Assembly: GCA_030015575.1 (NCBI GenBank)
Contig: CM057340.1
Coordinates: 754,175,632 to 754,239,631 of the forward strand
Direction of reading: 5' to 3'
DNA: 64,000 bases
DNA from: Agapanthus africanus
Taxonomy: Eukaryota; Streptophyta; Magnoliopsida; Asparagales; Amaryllidaceae
The notes under the pieces are model-generated. The model saw only the letters and a program-made list of their open reading frames with translations. It was not told where the DNA came from and did no database searches. Positions 10,152-21,796 of this stretch are shown one piece after another. Made by a program: the position numbers and the translations under genes. Positions within the stretch are counted from its first letter, which is position 1, and every line of letters begins with the position of its first letter.

Positions 10152-12810
10152 TGTCACGTCCCGCTTCCCAAAATACGGAATACGGACGAAGGCCAGCCGT
10201 CCTACCTACGGTAAGGAAAAATCCTTCCATAGTCACATGAGGCTGTCTAGATTAACCTGTCAAAAATAAAATCCAATACCAAAAGGAATAATACTGATAA
10301 TCATGCTGCAATGAAACCACAAGAAATCCTAAAAATGGGTCCACTAGATAATTGATGCAATTAAAGATCCAATACAATAGGTTCAGAAATAAAATAAGAT
10401 CCAAAAGAGATACATAAGTCCTAATGTCCCATAAGGACGCACATGCTAAAAACTAATTGAAAAGGGTGAAAATAAACCTACGGTTACTGATCTTCTGCGA
10501 AATCCTGATAGCCACTCTGATCTTGCTCAGCCTGTAAATCTGTCTCTAAACCTGTGATGGCAAATCTCGGGATGTCAGAACACCCCAGCAAGTACTCAAC
10601 GTATAAAGTGTGTAGTATAATAATAAGAATATAAGAAAGTAGTGAAGCCCGGATGTGCAAGAAAAACAGATATATAAATAAATAGATGCATTAACACTAT
10701 GAAACATGTATGTAAGGGGTCAAGTTATAACCTAACTGGTCACTAAAAGGTAAACTATCCTATCGTAAGCTCGGGTGTGTGCGTCAACCTCTGCAGGAGT
10801 ATTCCTAACCCAAGAGTGGTGCCTCAGGGGTTAGGAAACACGGGCCCAACTGTGGAATGAACATGAGACCGATATAGCCCGGTACGAGCTGTAAACATGA
10901 GACCGATATAGCCCGGTACGAGCTGCCGGTATGGGACTCTTGAGATCCTGTTGTACGAACGCACACTCAAACTATCCCAACACCCACGTATTTATAGCTA
11001 CTAAGGTATAGACTAAATCACTAATTAAGAATGTTGAAAAGACAGGAACTTGTGGTGCGGTAATTGTATGGAAATAAAACCGGTGAATAGTGGTGTTATG
11101 GCATGTAGTTCAGCATTCCAATTAATGATTTCATTTTAATATAAATAACAAGAATCATGAATAGGCATGTCAAATCAAGGTGTTCTATACATGTAAATCA
11201 ATATGAGTCTCGAATGTGTATAAAACATGTAAAATGATTCTTGTGCATAGTAATCATGTCATAGCATCACATAAAGAAGAAGCAAGCAGCAGTGGGTAAT
11301 CAGCAAAAGAAATGGTTTTCAGGTATAACTCGATGGGGAAAAATTTATGTGACCATTAGCCTTAGAAAAAATTCATAACTTTGTGCCTATACCCACTCAT
11401 ACTTTAGGGGGAATATTTAGCAATATTTTGTACAACTAAATTGCACCTAATTTATAATGAAATTTGTAGCTGCAAGTTTACAGTCATCAATATATCAGCA
11501 AGTGTTCCGATAAGGACAGATGATAAAATTGTGAAACAAATCTCTTTTCTCTAATATCCAAATTTGCATAGGTTAAGAACTAATTTAGATAATCGCCGAT
11601 ATTGCATCGACAAAATGAAAAGAGCAAGAGTACTTGCCTGAGGACAACGATCACGGAAAACGATGTACTAAGATGTGAGGCACGATCTTAGCTAAAGTTC
11701 GACTTGGGATCTGAGTTATATGCTCCGCCTAGATAAATTTATCGGTTAAACCATAAATATCTTCATAAATATTGTCACACAACCAAACACAATTATATCA
11801 ATTTAGGGTTTTGATACTAATTTTCCCCTTTCAATTGTTCACTGATTTCTTATCATTTCATTTTATTCATATTTTTATTTTTTTCTGAAAAAAAGGGATC
11901 AGGGAAAACTTATAGAGGATGATCGTGGTAGTTGCTAGGGTTTGGATGAGTCCTGGGTCGAGCCGAGGAAGCGTCGAGGGTTCGGATCCGGCGATGGAAG
12001 GGTTGTGATGTTGCTGCAGGGGAGCGATGGAGATCTGGGTGATGGGCTCAGCTGCGAGGCGAAGACGAGGGCTGCAGCGACGTTGAGGGTTCTGTACAGG
12101 TCGCTGGGGGTTGTGGTGGAGTCTGAGATGGTGGTGCGAAGGGGCAAAGGCGATGGTGATGCGATGAGATGAGGGGATCGGGGTTTGTGGCCGCGACGAG
12201 AGATGGAGGCGTCGTCGGTGGGATGAGGACGAGGGCGAGAGCAAAGGCGACGGCGAAAGGGAAAGGAGAGGGAGGCGAGGGTCGACGAGTGAGGAGTGGG
12301 AGTCGAAGTTTGCAGCGGCGATGATGGTGGCGACGCGATGATGGAGACGTGGGTTAGGGTTTCGTGAGGGCGAGGGGATTTGATGAGCAGCGAGGGAAGA
12401 GAGAGAGATGTGAGTATGAGAGAGAGAGAGATATTTTGTTTTGTGTATATATAGAAATTTTATAAATATATGTATATAGATGCATATCTTTAATTGGTTG
12501 TACTTGGAGATTCTGCACATATTTTTCTTGTGCTCAAATTAACAACAAATAGAAGTTAGCCAAGATAATATATGTATGCAACCAAATATTAATAGGTCAA
12601 ATTAGGAATTTTAAGATATGCAAAATATTGTTTTGCTGCCATTAAGAAAATATTATATATAATATAAAAACGGAAGATTTTACATATTAAAATTATTTAC
12701 GATAAAATTTAAAAATTAAAATATACTAGCAGCCAACTAAAAGTTCTAAAATTATGGAAAAATAATCTCGAAAAAATCTTAAACTACTGCATTCAAATAG
12801 GGCTGTTGCA
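10152..12810 (-). mobile_element. Tekay-type 5' LTR, family B
   Basis: Begins TGTCACGTCCCGC next to the primer-binding site and ends near 12810 with ctgttgca, about 2.66 kb. The start resembles family A (tgtcacgccccgc) and the element shares its leader, but the body differs. It contains a GC-rich block (about 11930-12400) with a reverse-strand ORF of 217 codons rich in Ser, Pro, His and Arg that looks like composition, not a gene. The pyrimidine-rich tract and tatatata on the minus strand upstream of this block resemble a promoter. The rest of the element, including the 3' LTR, is not attached. Confidence 0.75.
10861..10928. repeat. 34-bp tandem duplication in LTR B
   Basis: acatgagaccgatatagccc… is present at 10861-10894 and again at 10895-10928; the first 31 bases are identical. 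It lies about 0.7 kb from the left end of the LTR, near where family A has a different triplication. Confidence 0.9.
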
Positions 12811-12949
12811 ATTAAAGATTGATCAAACTACAATATACAATGTGCCTCTCTCTATATATAGCCTACAAGATTAAATCCCATTACTAAGGGATAAGATTAA
12901 ATCCCTATACAAAGTTACAAAGGTAAAAAGATACATGAATACCTGAACA
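12811..12949 (-). mobile_element. Second piece of a copia LTR
   Basis: attaaagattgatcaaactac… through …acctgaaca matches the 3' LTR at 4725-4872 closely, including the reverse TATA box (ctatatatag) and the two aagattaaatccc blocks. It is best read as the rest of the 5' LTR, split by the Tekay fragment 9706-12810 with loss of about 17 bp. A separate solo fragment is possible. Confidence 0.75.
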
Positions 12950-14199
12950 ATTTTTATTTGTGCTTTTCTTTAGTTTGGAGAGAGCTGAGTGCATGGATGC
13001 ATTTAGACAGTGACACCATTCTCAATTTTGGTAAAACAACAGAGAGCAGATTTGTCTTTGCTGTCACTATATTGATAATCTTGTGGGTGAGTAATGCGAA
13101 CATGTCAATATTGTTATTTTTTTATATATAAAATGCTATCAATTGAAATGTCTCTCATATTTTTCTGGGTTATTAATTTATCGATCAGGAAATAAAAATG
13201 CGTATTTGGAAAGGTCGCCTGTTGACTTTGTTGATAAATTTTCATGTCCGGTGATATAGTTCCAAGGGTTGGATGACAAGGTTTGAATGACTCTGAAATT
13301 CAAATTGCCTATATTAATCCTTCTGTGAATTAATACATATTAATTTATACATGTTCTTGCATGGTGATTTTGTATCAAGGTTTAATACAAAGCACGATGG
13401 TTCTCAACTTCGTATCTCTTGAACTTTTCTATCTTTTGAGAAGTTATTATTAAATTAGTATTTTTTTGTCTCTGGTAAATCCAAATTTGAGCATTAATGG
13501 ACAAACTAAAAATGCTTCTATAGTTTATACATGATGGTATTGGTCATATGAGTGTATTATAGTGTAAATAAGTGTTTATAGTTCATATTCCGTTGATTTT
13601 TAAATCTAATTCTCGATGTCAATCAACTGGTTGGCTGGGCTTAATCCTCATCATTTCCAAAAGGCCTTGTTCTAAGATCTTCTTAATTAACAGAAGTAGA
13701 CATATATAATTTGTTTTTAACTTGTGCCTTGAGCATGCAATTACATGCAAGTTGATTAGTTGTGGAATGTTTTTCTCCTTGCTATTCGATGGACCTATCT
13801 TTTGGTTTGTACTGCCGTAGAGTGTTTTTCGTCATCCATTGAGATGGATGCGCACATGTCTTGGGCGTCTACATATTCCCTTTGCCTAGGGTAGGCGGGG
13901 GTTTATTGATTGTGAGGACCCTTTTTCCAGCAGCCGTGGGCAAAACTGCTGTTAATTACCCATTGCTCTTAACACGAGAGAATCTCCGATTAACGGATCG
14001 TATAGGTCATGCGAGCTCAGTTTGCAATATGCGCGTGTTGTGTTTTGAAAACAATTTTGAGGGTGCTTTGGACATATCGGGGGCTTTGATGAGTTTACGG
14101 GGGTCCAGTTAGAATTTTTTTTTTAAAAGGAAGAAGTGTTTTGAGTGCGTCAGAAAGTTTCCGGGAGGAAAAAAGAGGGATGGTCAAAGTGGTGGGTCC

Positions 14200-14370
14200 C
14201 CTTGGGGGGTGAAGTGGTGGGACCCTTAGGAGGGCGTCCTGAAGTCGGGAGCTCCCATAGGGGGTCTTGAAGTAGGGAGACCCCTTTAGTGGGGTCCCGA
14301 AGTTGGGAGCTTCCTCGGGGGGTCCCAAAAGCGGGGACCCCGGGCGGGGTCTCGACAGCAAGAACCTCCT
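14200..14370. repeat. Degenerate G-rich minisatellite, about 30-bp unit
   Basis: Roughly five or six units of the form ggggtcctgaagtcgggagctcc with drift follow each other. They contain many runs of four to six guanines on the plus strand. Confidence 0.7.
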
Positions 14371-14881
14371 CTTTTGGGGGGTTTCAAAGTCGAACATGGG
14401 TGGATCCCGTGTTCAAATTTTGGAGGAGGAACATAGCTCATGACGATGTTTCTCGCGGATCCCATTAAGGATCCGGCGGCAAGGAGGTTTTGCAAGGAAA
14501 AAGCTTTGAGCTTTCGTCCCACAGTTGTCGATTTTACGAGTTTTGAGGATGAAACCAATGGATTTCACCGCGGCCCTTCGTCCATGACTATCCTACATGC
14601 TTGGAGGGATCAATCTGTGATGAAAGCTATCCATGGGGGTCGATCCCTCCTTTTTCCTTGGGTTGGAGAAAAAGAGTCTCCTGTTCTTAGATCTTAAGTT
14701 TTGATGTTATGAGTTTGTGGAGTTTTTGAAGAAAAGGGGTTTCTTTTCTCTCCGTTTTTTTGAAGGGTAAGCTAAAAAATGAAGAAGAAGTGGATGAAGA
14801 TCACCTCAAGAGAGGTGGATGCTCAAAACCCTAGAAAGATTGAGAGATTGAGAGTTCTTCTCATTTCTTGTTTGGGTGGGG

Positions 14882-14889
14882 TTTAAATA
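14882..14889 (-). promoter_or_regulatory. TATA box of the intronic LTR
   Basis: tttaaata inside ggggtttaaatacccc. On the minus strand it reads TATTTAAA about 255 bp after the presumed LTR start, a normal U3 length. Confidence 0.45.
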
Positions 14890-15143
14890 CCCCATACATT
14901 TAACATTCTAGCCCTTGAGCTTTACAAAATTAGTTTTTTGCATGTTTTTTTTACGTTTCACACTACCTATTTCACTTTTATTTCCTTTCTTCTCTTGGCA
15001 TGGGGCCGGCCCCAAGCTTGGACTTGGCTTGGGGCCGGGCTTGGGCCCACTTGACTTGAGTTTGGGCTTGGGCCCACTTGTTTGCGGTTTGACTTTGACT
15101 TTGACTTTTTGACTTTTGGTGGGTGTAATTTTTGACACCAACA

Positions 15144-15865
15144 GCTACATGTTATGTCTACCAAGCCCTTAGGTATAGGATTCGGATCTAATAAGTTCCG
15201 TTAATTCAAATTTGGAACCTATCATCTTAAGATGTAATTTATGATTAGAAGCAACATTAGACTCTATTTGAAGTGGGCGACATCGTGTATTTTAGATGGG
15301 AATGGAAAATTTACATCACTTTTAGGCAAAGAAATTGAGCGTCTTGGAGCTCATTATTTGCTAGTCGTTAGAATGTTGGAAAGCTGTTTATAATTTCTAC
15401 AGTCTTACTATTGGAGCTCCTAGCTTTCTCGCTATCTTGCTTCCGTTTTATATCTGCAGGATCATCAGTGTGGAAAATTTATGCCAAGGACTTTTGACTA
15501 GAAATGACTCAAATTGCTTGAATAATTCGTATCAAATTAACTTTAGTTGCTATTTCCTCCATTTATGTGCAAGTCAGTAATTAACATTGGCAATAATAAG
15601 TCAACTCTGCATGGAATTATATCATGATCTAGAATCAAAGCTAATGGATACTTCATTGAGAAGCTAAGCTTTTTTCAGATATGTGACATATGCCAAGTAC
15701 TTGGTGGATATTGGATATTAGATGCATGTTCGATACACCTGCTGTAACTTGACAATGATTTAGTTCCTAGATCTATTAGCAAGTACCCAACCCTAATAAC
15801 TAAATCGGTCTTCAGATGATGTTGTTCCCATTCTATTTAATTCGTGAATAACTTTGTGTTATGTT
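15144..15865 (+). other. Intron sequence, nothing recognised
   Basis: AT-rich non-coding sequence between the intronic LTR and the MITE. No ORF or repeat family is recognised. It fits original intron sequence of the hydrolase gene. Confidence 0.4.
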
Positions 15866-16539
15866 CAAGGTTCGAGAACTCGGTTTCGGTCTCACAAAAT
15901 TTTATTAGTTTCGGTGGGTTTCGGTTAGTTTCGCTCATCTCGGTTTCGGTTTTGACGGTAATATATACATACATATATATAGATATATTAAATTTATGGT
16001 TGTATATCACAAGACAATGATCTTAGTGTTAAAAAATCTAGTCAAGACAAGACTTAATGCAAAATACATTGAAAAGTGTATTTAGATAAGTATTAATATA
16101 GGGTTTGGGTCGACTTCTTAGGATGAAAATAACCTGACCAGCTGTACCACAAATGAAAGTTATGGTCTCAATCTTGGTTGAACACTTGATCAAAAAAAAA
16201 TAATTAGGCAGCCCTGAATGCTGAAAAAATAGGCTTGACCAGTTGTTTTTCAATCCCCATCTCTCTCAAATCTTCCCCTCTATCTCTATCAACTCAATGA
16301 GTTTTCTTTTTGATTATAGCTTTCTCTCATCTTTGGCGAGCAAGTAGCGTCTACTCACCACGAAAATATATCTAACGATGAAGGCTTATACCGATCATGA
16401 TGATAGCAAAAACGACAAAAAATAGTTATTTCAGGTTTCGACCGAAACGTGATTGTATGGTTGGTATCGTATCGGTCTCCACCGAAACCTATACGAAATG
16501 ATCACGTATTGTTGTTTTAAGACGAAATCTCGAACTTTG
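15866..16539 (+). mobile_element. hAT-type MITE, copy 1 (674 bp)
   Basis: Imperfect terminal inverted repeats CAAGGTTCGAGAACTCGG and (reverse complement of the right end) CAAAGTTCGAGATTTCGT. The flanks GTTATGTT (15858-15865) and GTTACGTT (16540-16547) form an 8-bp duplication with one mismatch. An 8-bp duplication and CA-starting ends fit the hAT superfamily. Both ends carry clusters of ggtttcgg-like motifs. There is no transposase, so it is non-autonomous. Confidence 0.75.
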
Positions 16540-17725
16540 GTTACGTTTCCTTCCTTGTAAAATAAGTTCTGTTTGTGCGACAAGGCTCATAGGTACTGGA
16601 TCAAAGCATTTATATTTTCATAGGATGCTAACTTATATTTTGTGACATTGATAAATGTTCCACATATGTGCATCTACAGTAATTTGTTATAATAGTTATC
16701 TTGTATCATGTTTAGTTAATCATCTAGTTGTTTGTCATTCTTATCTTTAGTATTTATTCCATAGCATATTTCTAACTTTCCATATCTTTCTGTATCAAAT
16801 ATCATAACATCGTGTCAATTTGGTGTAATTTGATTGACATCGCATTTGAGACATCTTCACTAAAATGTCTTGCGATATAAATGTGTATTACAAAAGAATC
16901 TTCAGATTGCTGGTCCTCTTCTTTTCCTACAACAATTAGGAGCTTGTAGGTACACCTGGTACAGCTATTATATACCTTGTCTTCTACTGAAGACATCTCT
17001 CCGTTATGATCTCTTTGGTTCCATTGATTGTAATTATGTCTTCTTCGTCTACTATTATTGGATCACGCTCAGCTCATTAACTCCAAGCCTTATCCATTGA
17101 AATGTCGTGCTATGAAGCGGCCTTTTAATAAAAGATTTGATAAAGTTTAATGAGGATGTTAGCTATTGTAAAATAAATGACTAGATAGTTCTCTTAATTA
17201 TCATGGACTAAAGAAAAGAAGTGGGGAAAAATGACAGGATTGTTAATATATGTTCAACTCAAAGGCCAGAACATGTTTCAAACTTACTGCTTCATGGCTT
17301 TCCACTAATAAACTGAATATATAAACAAGCACCATAAATTTTTTTTATAACACAGTATTCAGCATTCAATGGCATTGTTTAATTCCTAGGCTGAAACAAT
17401 ATGCAAATACACATAGAATTCATCCTTGCGTTCAAAGTGTGAGAACCTAAACAATACAACTTAAGACTATAACAAGAAAAAGGGAATTATTCTAAAAGTG
17501 AAACCCTAAAGTTAAATTTGCATTTGCATAGTAAATTGAACATTATAAATGTCTAGCAATCCCTGATATATTAATTTAAGCTTAATGTTGCATGTGTCTT
17601 TAGTAAAGTATTCAAATTTAAATTTCCTGACCATCGATTGAATTATTCATGAAAAGAGAAGGAAAAAGAAACTGGAAAATAAAGAGTAATCCGCTTGCTG
17701 AAATTTTGTTGTCATGATGATACAG
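16540..17725 (+). other. Intron sequence, nothing recognised
   Basis: AT-rich sequence leading to the acceptor tgatacag at 17718-17725. No ORF above background and no recognised repeat. Confidence 0.45.
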
Positions 17726-18042
17726 ATTGTACCACCAAGTCAAGCAAGGGAAATATACAACGCTTTAAAGGAAAAAGGTTTGCCTGTAGCTCTAGTTGAA
17801 TTTGAAGGGGAACCTCATGGGTTTCGCAAGGTAGAAGCCAATACAATTCTCTGATTTTATTTAAGATCTTAATAATTATCTAGTTTTTCTATGACAAACT
17901 GCTAGTAACTTCAATGTGCTTGGAGCAGGCCGAGAATATAAAGTTTGCACTGGAGCAGCAGATGGTCTTTTTTGCTCGACTTGTGAGAAACTTTCAAGTA
18001 GCTGATGAAATTTCTCCGATTAAAATCGATAACCTTGATTGA

Positions 18043-19152
18043 GGTATACATGCATAAGTTTGATGCTTTACGCAAAGATGGTCCCCATTCTTTCCCTTCA
18101 ACAGGGTGCCTGCCTGATGTTATTGCACTAATTTGTTGATGGTTCAAATTGATACGTGGGGGTATTTGCCTATGTTTTAGTAATCGAAAAAAAACGTGGA
18201 AGTTTATAAGTAGTTGCATAAAACTTGTTTCCCATCTTTTTTAAAACAATTACTTTTGAGTTGTTCCTTTCAACAATTTAGTTCGTGATAGTTGGGATGT
18301 TATTGTAAAGTATGAGAAGGATTGATGCTGAAATGCTGATTGATACTCAGTGGCAATGACACTCATAAGTCATAATCGCAGTTTGGCTGTTACAGCCAGT
18401 TCTGTTCTCTTCTTACTTTAACCTATTTTTGAACTTCTCTACTCTTCTCGTGGAGTGTGGGTTGTTTCTTCTTTTATTTCTTTCCCCCTAATTTTCCCGA
18501 TAGGTAATTGGTCGGTAAGTTCCTAATCAATTCAAATTTTAGGGCTCGTTTGGTTGATAGAAAGAGAAGAGGATAATAAGCTTCATCTATGTTTGGAGTT
18601 TGGGAAAAGGATCAGTGTCTTGTGTGTTGGTGGGTTTTACGCTTCCAAATAATTCGATCACTTTTAGTTGTGGTTTGGTTTATGTGCAAAGTGTATGCTG
18701 TATTTTGTTCCTTGCGATATCTGTGGCATGCATATTTGATGCTTAGTAGTTATTGTTTGAATATTATTGCACAATAGTACCTACACAGTTATTGTAAATT
18801 ACAACAGAAAGTTTAAGAATTAATGGTGACGTCATGTAGAATTTATTGCAGCATTTTGCTGCAAACTTTTTTGCATTTTTAGTAGCCAATTTTGCCTGCA
18901 GTTGTTTCTTAACAAAAATAAAAATATAAAAGCTGCATTTTGCAGAGCATATCAAACACAGGACAGGAGCAAGTTCCTAAACTAGTCGTTCCTTTGAACA
19001 TAAAAATTATAGTAATAAATATTGAGAAAGGAAATAAATGGTATATGTTGGAACCAAACATGGTCTATTTCAACACAAAGCAGTCCTATGATTCAGAACC
19101 GAGGTTTCGGTTAGGAAGGGAAAGAATGGTTCACAATTTAAAAAAAGTAAAT
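18043..19152 (+). other. Gene 3' flank and intergenic DNA
   Basis: Downstream of the hydrolase stop codon. AT-rich, with no homology-bearing ORF. A gggctcgtttggttgatag block at 18542 resembles a MITE end, but no convincing partner was found. Confidence 0.45.
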
Positions 19153-19484
19153 TGTTATGCTAGTGACCGTTTAATTTAGATTGATATTTTCCCCCTATCA
19201 CAGTATATTTACACCTTTAGAATACTGATTGTGATTGCAATCATGATAATGAGAGGGTAAAGTGGACGCTGATAAGCTTACTGATCATACGCCCATAAAG
19301 AGGAAATTCTGTATGGTTTTCTTTTTTTTTTTTCTCTATAAAGTTCTAATAAAGAGTTTTCCCATTTTTTCTGAATTTCTTGTGTTATTTGATTTTGCGT
19401 TTGTTCTAGTTGTTATCCGTTAAAGAGGATTTTAGTTTAGATCTATTAAGGTTGGTGCTGCCTTCCAATGTGCGTCTCTCAACA
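19153..19484 (+). mobile_element. 5' LTR of the second copia element
   Basis: The right end …ctctcaaca at 19484 is followed two bases later by a primer-binding site. The TATA-like ctataaag near 19338 and start TGTTATGC at 19153 give 332 bp, a usual copia size. The left boundary is an inference because no complete 3' LTR is present for comparison. Confidence 0.5.
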
Positions 19485-19486
19485 AC

Positions 19487-19498
19487 GGGTATCAGAGT
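19487..19498 (+). other. Primer-binding site of the second copia element
   Basis: gggtatcagagt differs from the Met-initiator complement TGGTATCAGAGC at the first and last bases only, in the expected place after the LTR. Confidence 0.8.
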
Positions 19499-19633
19499 CA
19501 TGTTCTTTAGTTTTTCGATCTAAGTTCACGGTGGGTGGCGACGCTTGTGTCCACTCCCTATTTTCTTAGATTGTGATTCTACTGAATTGGTTCATAAGGA
19601 TCCGGGAGAAAGAATTTTGCTTCGGAATTAAGG

Positions 19634-20860
19634 ATGACAGATAACAAGGTCAATAGCACCAGGTTCAAGGTGGAAAAATTTAATGGGAAACAAAACTTCT
19701 CAATGTGGCATATAAGGGTTAAAGCATTTCTTGTAAAAGAAGGACTGTTTAAAGCTTTTGGCTGTAAGAAACCTATTGACATGACAGATGATGTATGGTG
19801 AGACATGGATTAGAGGGCATGGTGCACGATAGAGGTTTGTCTGGCGGACAACGTGATGTACAATGTCATGAAAGAAACTTCCGCGGTAAGTTTATGGTTG
19901 AAACTAGAGGGCTTGTATGTATATGACAAAGTCTTTGTCTAACAAGCTATATTTAAAGAAGCGACTTTATGGTTTACACATAAAAGAAGGTACTCTAATT
20001 CACGATCACTTAAATAGCTTCAACAAGATGGTCAGTGATTTTCTTTGTCTTGAAATAAAGTTAGAGAAAGAGGACCAAATGCTTTTGCTTCTTTCTTCGT
20101 TTTCAAATTCGTATGAACACTTGGTGACAACAATTCTTTATGAGAAAGAGACTCTCGAGGTGGAGGAGGTTACAACTACGTTTCTTAACAAGGAGATCAT
20201 GAAGAAATCATATCTCAAGGTTCAAGGTTTCAAGATTTCGGCCGAAACCATCGATACGTGGTGGTTTCGTATCGGTTTCGATGGAGACCGATACGAAACA
20301 ATCCCGACCCCGATACGAAACCAACCATACAATATCGTTTCGGCCAAAACCTTTAAAAACTTATTATTTATACCATTTATACTGTCATTGTGATCACTGT
20401 AGACCTTCGTTGTTAGAAAACTGCAAAAAGTGAACCCGGACCCTATATTAATACTTATCTAAATACACTTTTCAATATATTTTGCATCATGGCTGGATTT
20501 TTAAATACTAGGATCATTGTCTTATAATATAGAAGCATAAATTTAAATATTTAATATATATACACTTATGAGTATTACCGTCGAAACCGAAATCCGAACC
20601 GACATTAGCGAAACCCGAAACTTAGTGAAACTAATAAAATTATGAGAGATCAAAACCAAAATCGAAACTGAGTTCTTGAATCTTGAAATCTATTAGAGGA
20701 GTCATCAGGGTTGTTTGCTGGTGAAAGGAAATGTTGAAAATTAAAGGAGTCAAGAGCATAAGGTGGAAATCCAAATCATCCGGGCGAGAGGGCGAACCAT
20801 GCTTTTTTTTGCAAACAGTCAGGGCATATGAAGAAGCAATGCCAAAAGCACAGACACTGG
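19634..20860 (+). pseudogene. Copia gag, broken
   Basis: Starts at ATG 19634 (MTDNKVNSTRFKVEKFNG-like start typical of copia gag). Stops occur at 19799-19801 (TGA) and 19811-19813 (TAG), and a frame change near 19915 leads into the next conserved block (MTKSLSNKLYLKKRLYGLHI … SSFSNSYEHLVTTIL). The MITE at 20216-20685 interrupts the frame between KKS and ESSGLFAGER. The C-terminal zinc knuckle, starting CKQSGHMKKQC (from about 20810), follows. The protein would form the virus-like particle; this copy cannot. Confidence 0.85.
20216..20685 (-). mobile_element. hAT-type MITE, copy 2 (about 470 bp)
   Basis: Related to the MITE at 15866-16539 in the opposite orientation. It shares both end regions (ggtttcg motifs) and an internal block (aagtattaatatagggt on the matching strand). 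Ends read CAAGGTT… and CAAGATTCAAGAAC… It lies within the copia gag frame. The flanking 8 bp are not a clean duplication, so the ends may be off by a few bases. Confidence 0.7.
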
Positions 20861-21796
20861 TTGGAGAAGAAGGGTAAAGGTGCCAGTACAAAGAGTTCGG
20901 ATCAAGCCAGTGTTGCGACCAAAGTAGAAGAAGATCCATGTTATGTACTCACAATACATACCGGGAAGGATGAAAATTTTGATACTTGGATACTTGATTC
21001 CGGATGTTCTTATCTTATGTGTCCTAAAAAGGAGTTGTTCGATATCTATAAGGAGTTCAATGACATCAGTATTCTCACAGGGGAATGATGTGGCGTGCAA
21101 GGCTATTGATATAGGGAACATCAAAATCCGCATGTTTGATAGTGGTGCGAACACTTGTAAATGTGCGACACGTTCCTGAATTAAAGAAGAATCTGATTTT
21201 TCTAGGAGTATTGGATGCGGCAGCATGTAAATTCATTGATCAAGATGGAGTGCTAAAGGTTGTCAAGAGTGCCCTGGTGATCATGAAGGGACAACGACTG
21301 AAGAATTTGTATCGTTTGGATGACATCACAATGACTGGTGGTGCAGCTGTGGCTACAATGAAACAGATGGACGATACTGCAAAGCTGTGGCATATGCATT
21401 TTGGCCGCATGAGTGAAGGGGGATTCGTGAGTTGCACATAAGAGAGTTGCTGAAAGGTATTATCACGTGCAAGCTGGATTTTAGCAAATATTGCACGATG
21501 GGGAAGCAACATAAGGTCGGCTTCAAGCAAGCCATGCATAAGACTAAAGGACTTCTCGATTATATACACTCATACGTATGGGGGCCATCACCGGTTCCAT
21601 CAAAGGGAGGTACCATATACTATGTCACTTTCATTGACTTCTTACGGAAGGCATGAGTCTATTTCCTTAAATACAAGTCAGAGGTGTTTGCCAGATTTAA
21701 GGAATGGAAAGTGGACGTGGAGAAGCGAAAGTGGCCGTGGAAAAGAGGTGATCGGTGAAATATTTGCGGATGGATAATGGAGGTGAATACACCTCG
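20861..21796 (+). pseudogene. Copia protease and integrase, first part
   Basis: The protease block WILDSGCSYLMCP has its Asp-Ser-Gly at 20996-21004. Then comes RHVPELKKNLIFLGVLD, a frame change near 21080-21140, the pre-integrase histidine region (KLWHMHFGRMSE), and integrase core residues GGTIYYVTFIDFLRKA followed by a stop at about 21655. The reading resumes to NGGEYTS at 21774-21796, exactly where the solo LTR starts. Order and motifs are those of a Tnt1/Tork-like copia polyprotein. Confidence 0.85.
21792..21796. repeat. Target site duplication CCTCG (partner 24581-24585)
   Basis: CCTCG precedes and follows the family C insertion. Removing the insertion and one copy restores the copia integrase reading NGGEYTS into KGFTDYC. 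Confidence 0.9.

Larger units (their letters stand above)
13857..15143 (-). mobile_element. Probable solo LTR within the hydrolase intron
   Basis: The right end gacaccaaca (15134-15143) reads TGTTGGTGTC on the minus strand, an LTR-like start. A reverse TATA box follows at 14882-14889, then typical CT-rich early transcript sequence, and a reverse AATAAA near 13903. A left end at 13857 (tgtcttgggcg) would give 1287 bp with CA at the other end. No matching 5-bp duplication was found (gcaca and gctac), so the left boundary is uncertain. The 85-codon frame at 14440-14697 was not recognised. Confidence 0.45.
13068..18042 (+). pseudogene. 3' end of a prolyl oligopeptidase-family hydrolase
   Basis: The only host gene seen. 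Four exon pieces keep phase: an exon end at 13068-13086 (YIDNLVG), followed by a GTGAGT donor; 13189-13280 (…AYLERSPVDFVDKF…FQGLDDK); 17726-17830 (IVPPSQAREIYNALKEKG…GEPHGFRK); and 17929-18042 (AENIKFALEQQMVFFARL…KIDNLD, stop). These are the C-terminal blocks of plant S9 acyl-peptidase-like alpha/beta hydrolases. The catalytic His is in GEPHGF (17816-17818) and the catalytic Asp region in LDDK. Defects: an in-frame TAG at 13257-13259 where the family has Leu, a garbled exon before 13068, and no upstream exons with the nucleophile serine because retroelements replace them. The 4.4-kb intron 13281-17725 is enlarged by insertions. Family identification is by memory of conserved blocks. Confidence 0.8.

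Noticed and set aside
11867-12520. 217-codon gene in LTR B
   Set aside because: Same type of GC-rich LTR block. No conserved residues are shared with the 229-codon ORFs of family A beyond composition.
4558-12954. 5-bp target duplication around the first copia element
   Set aside because: The bases before 4563 (gaggc) and after 12949 (atttt) do not match; using 4683 as the left limit does not help. The flanks are rearranged.
14440-14697. 85-codon plus-strand gene
   Set aside because: It lies antisense within the probable intronic LTR; no domain was recognised and there is no supporting context.
13852-15148. Target duplication for the intronic LTR
   Set aside because: gcaca and gctac share too few bases; the left end is probably not placed exactly.
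18542-18961. Tourist-like MITE starting gggctcgtttggtt
   Set aside because: The left end looks right, but the only candidate partner (gcatatcaaacacagg) pairs poorly and no TAA/TTA duplication frames the interval.
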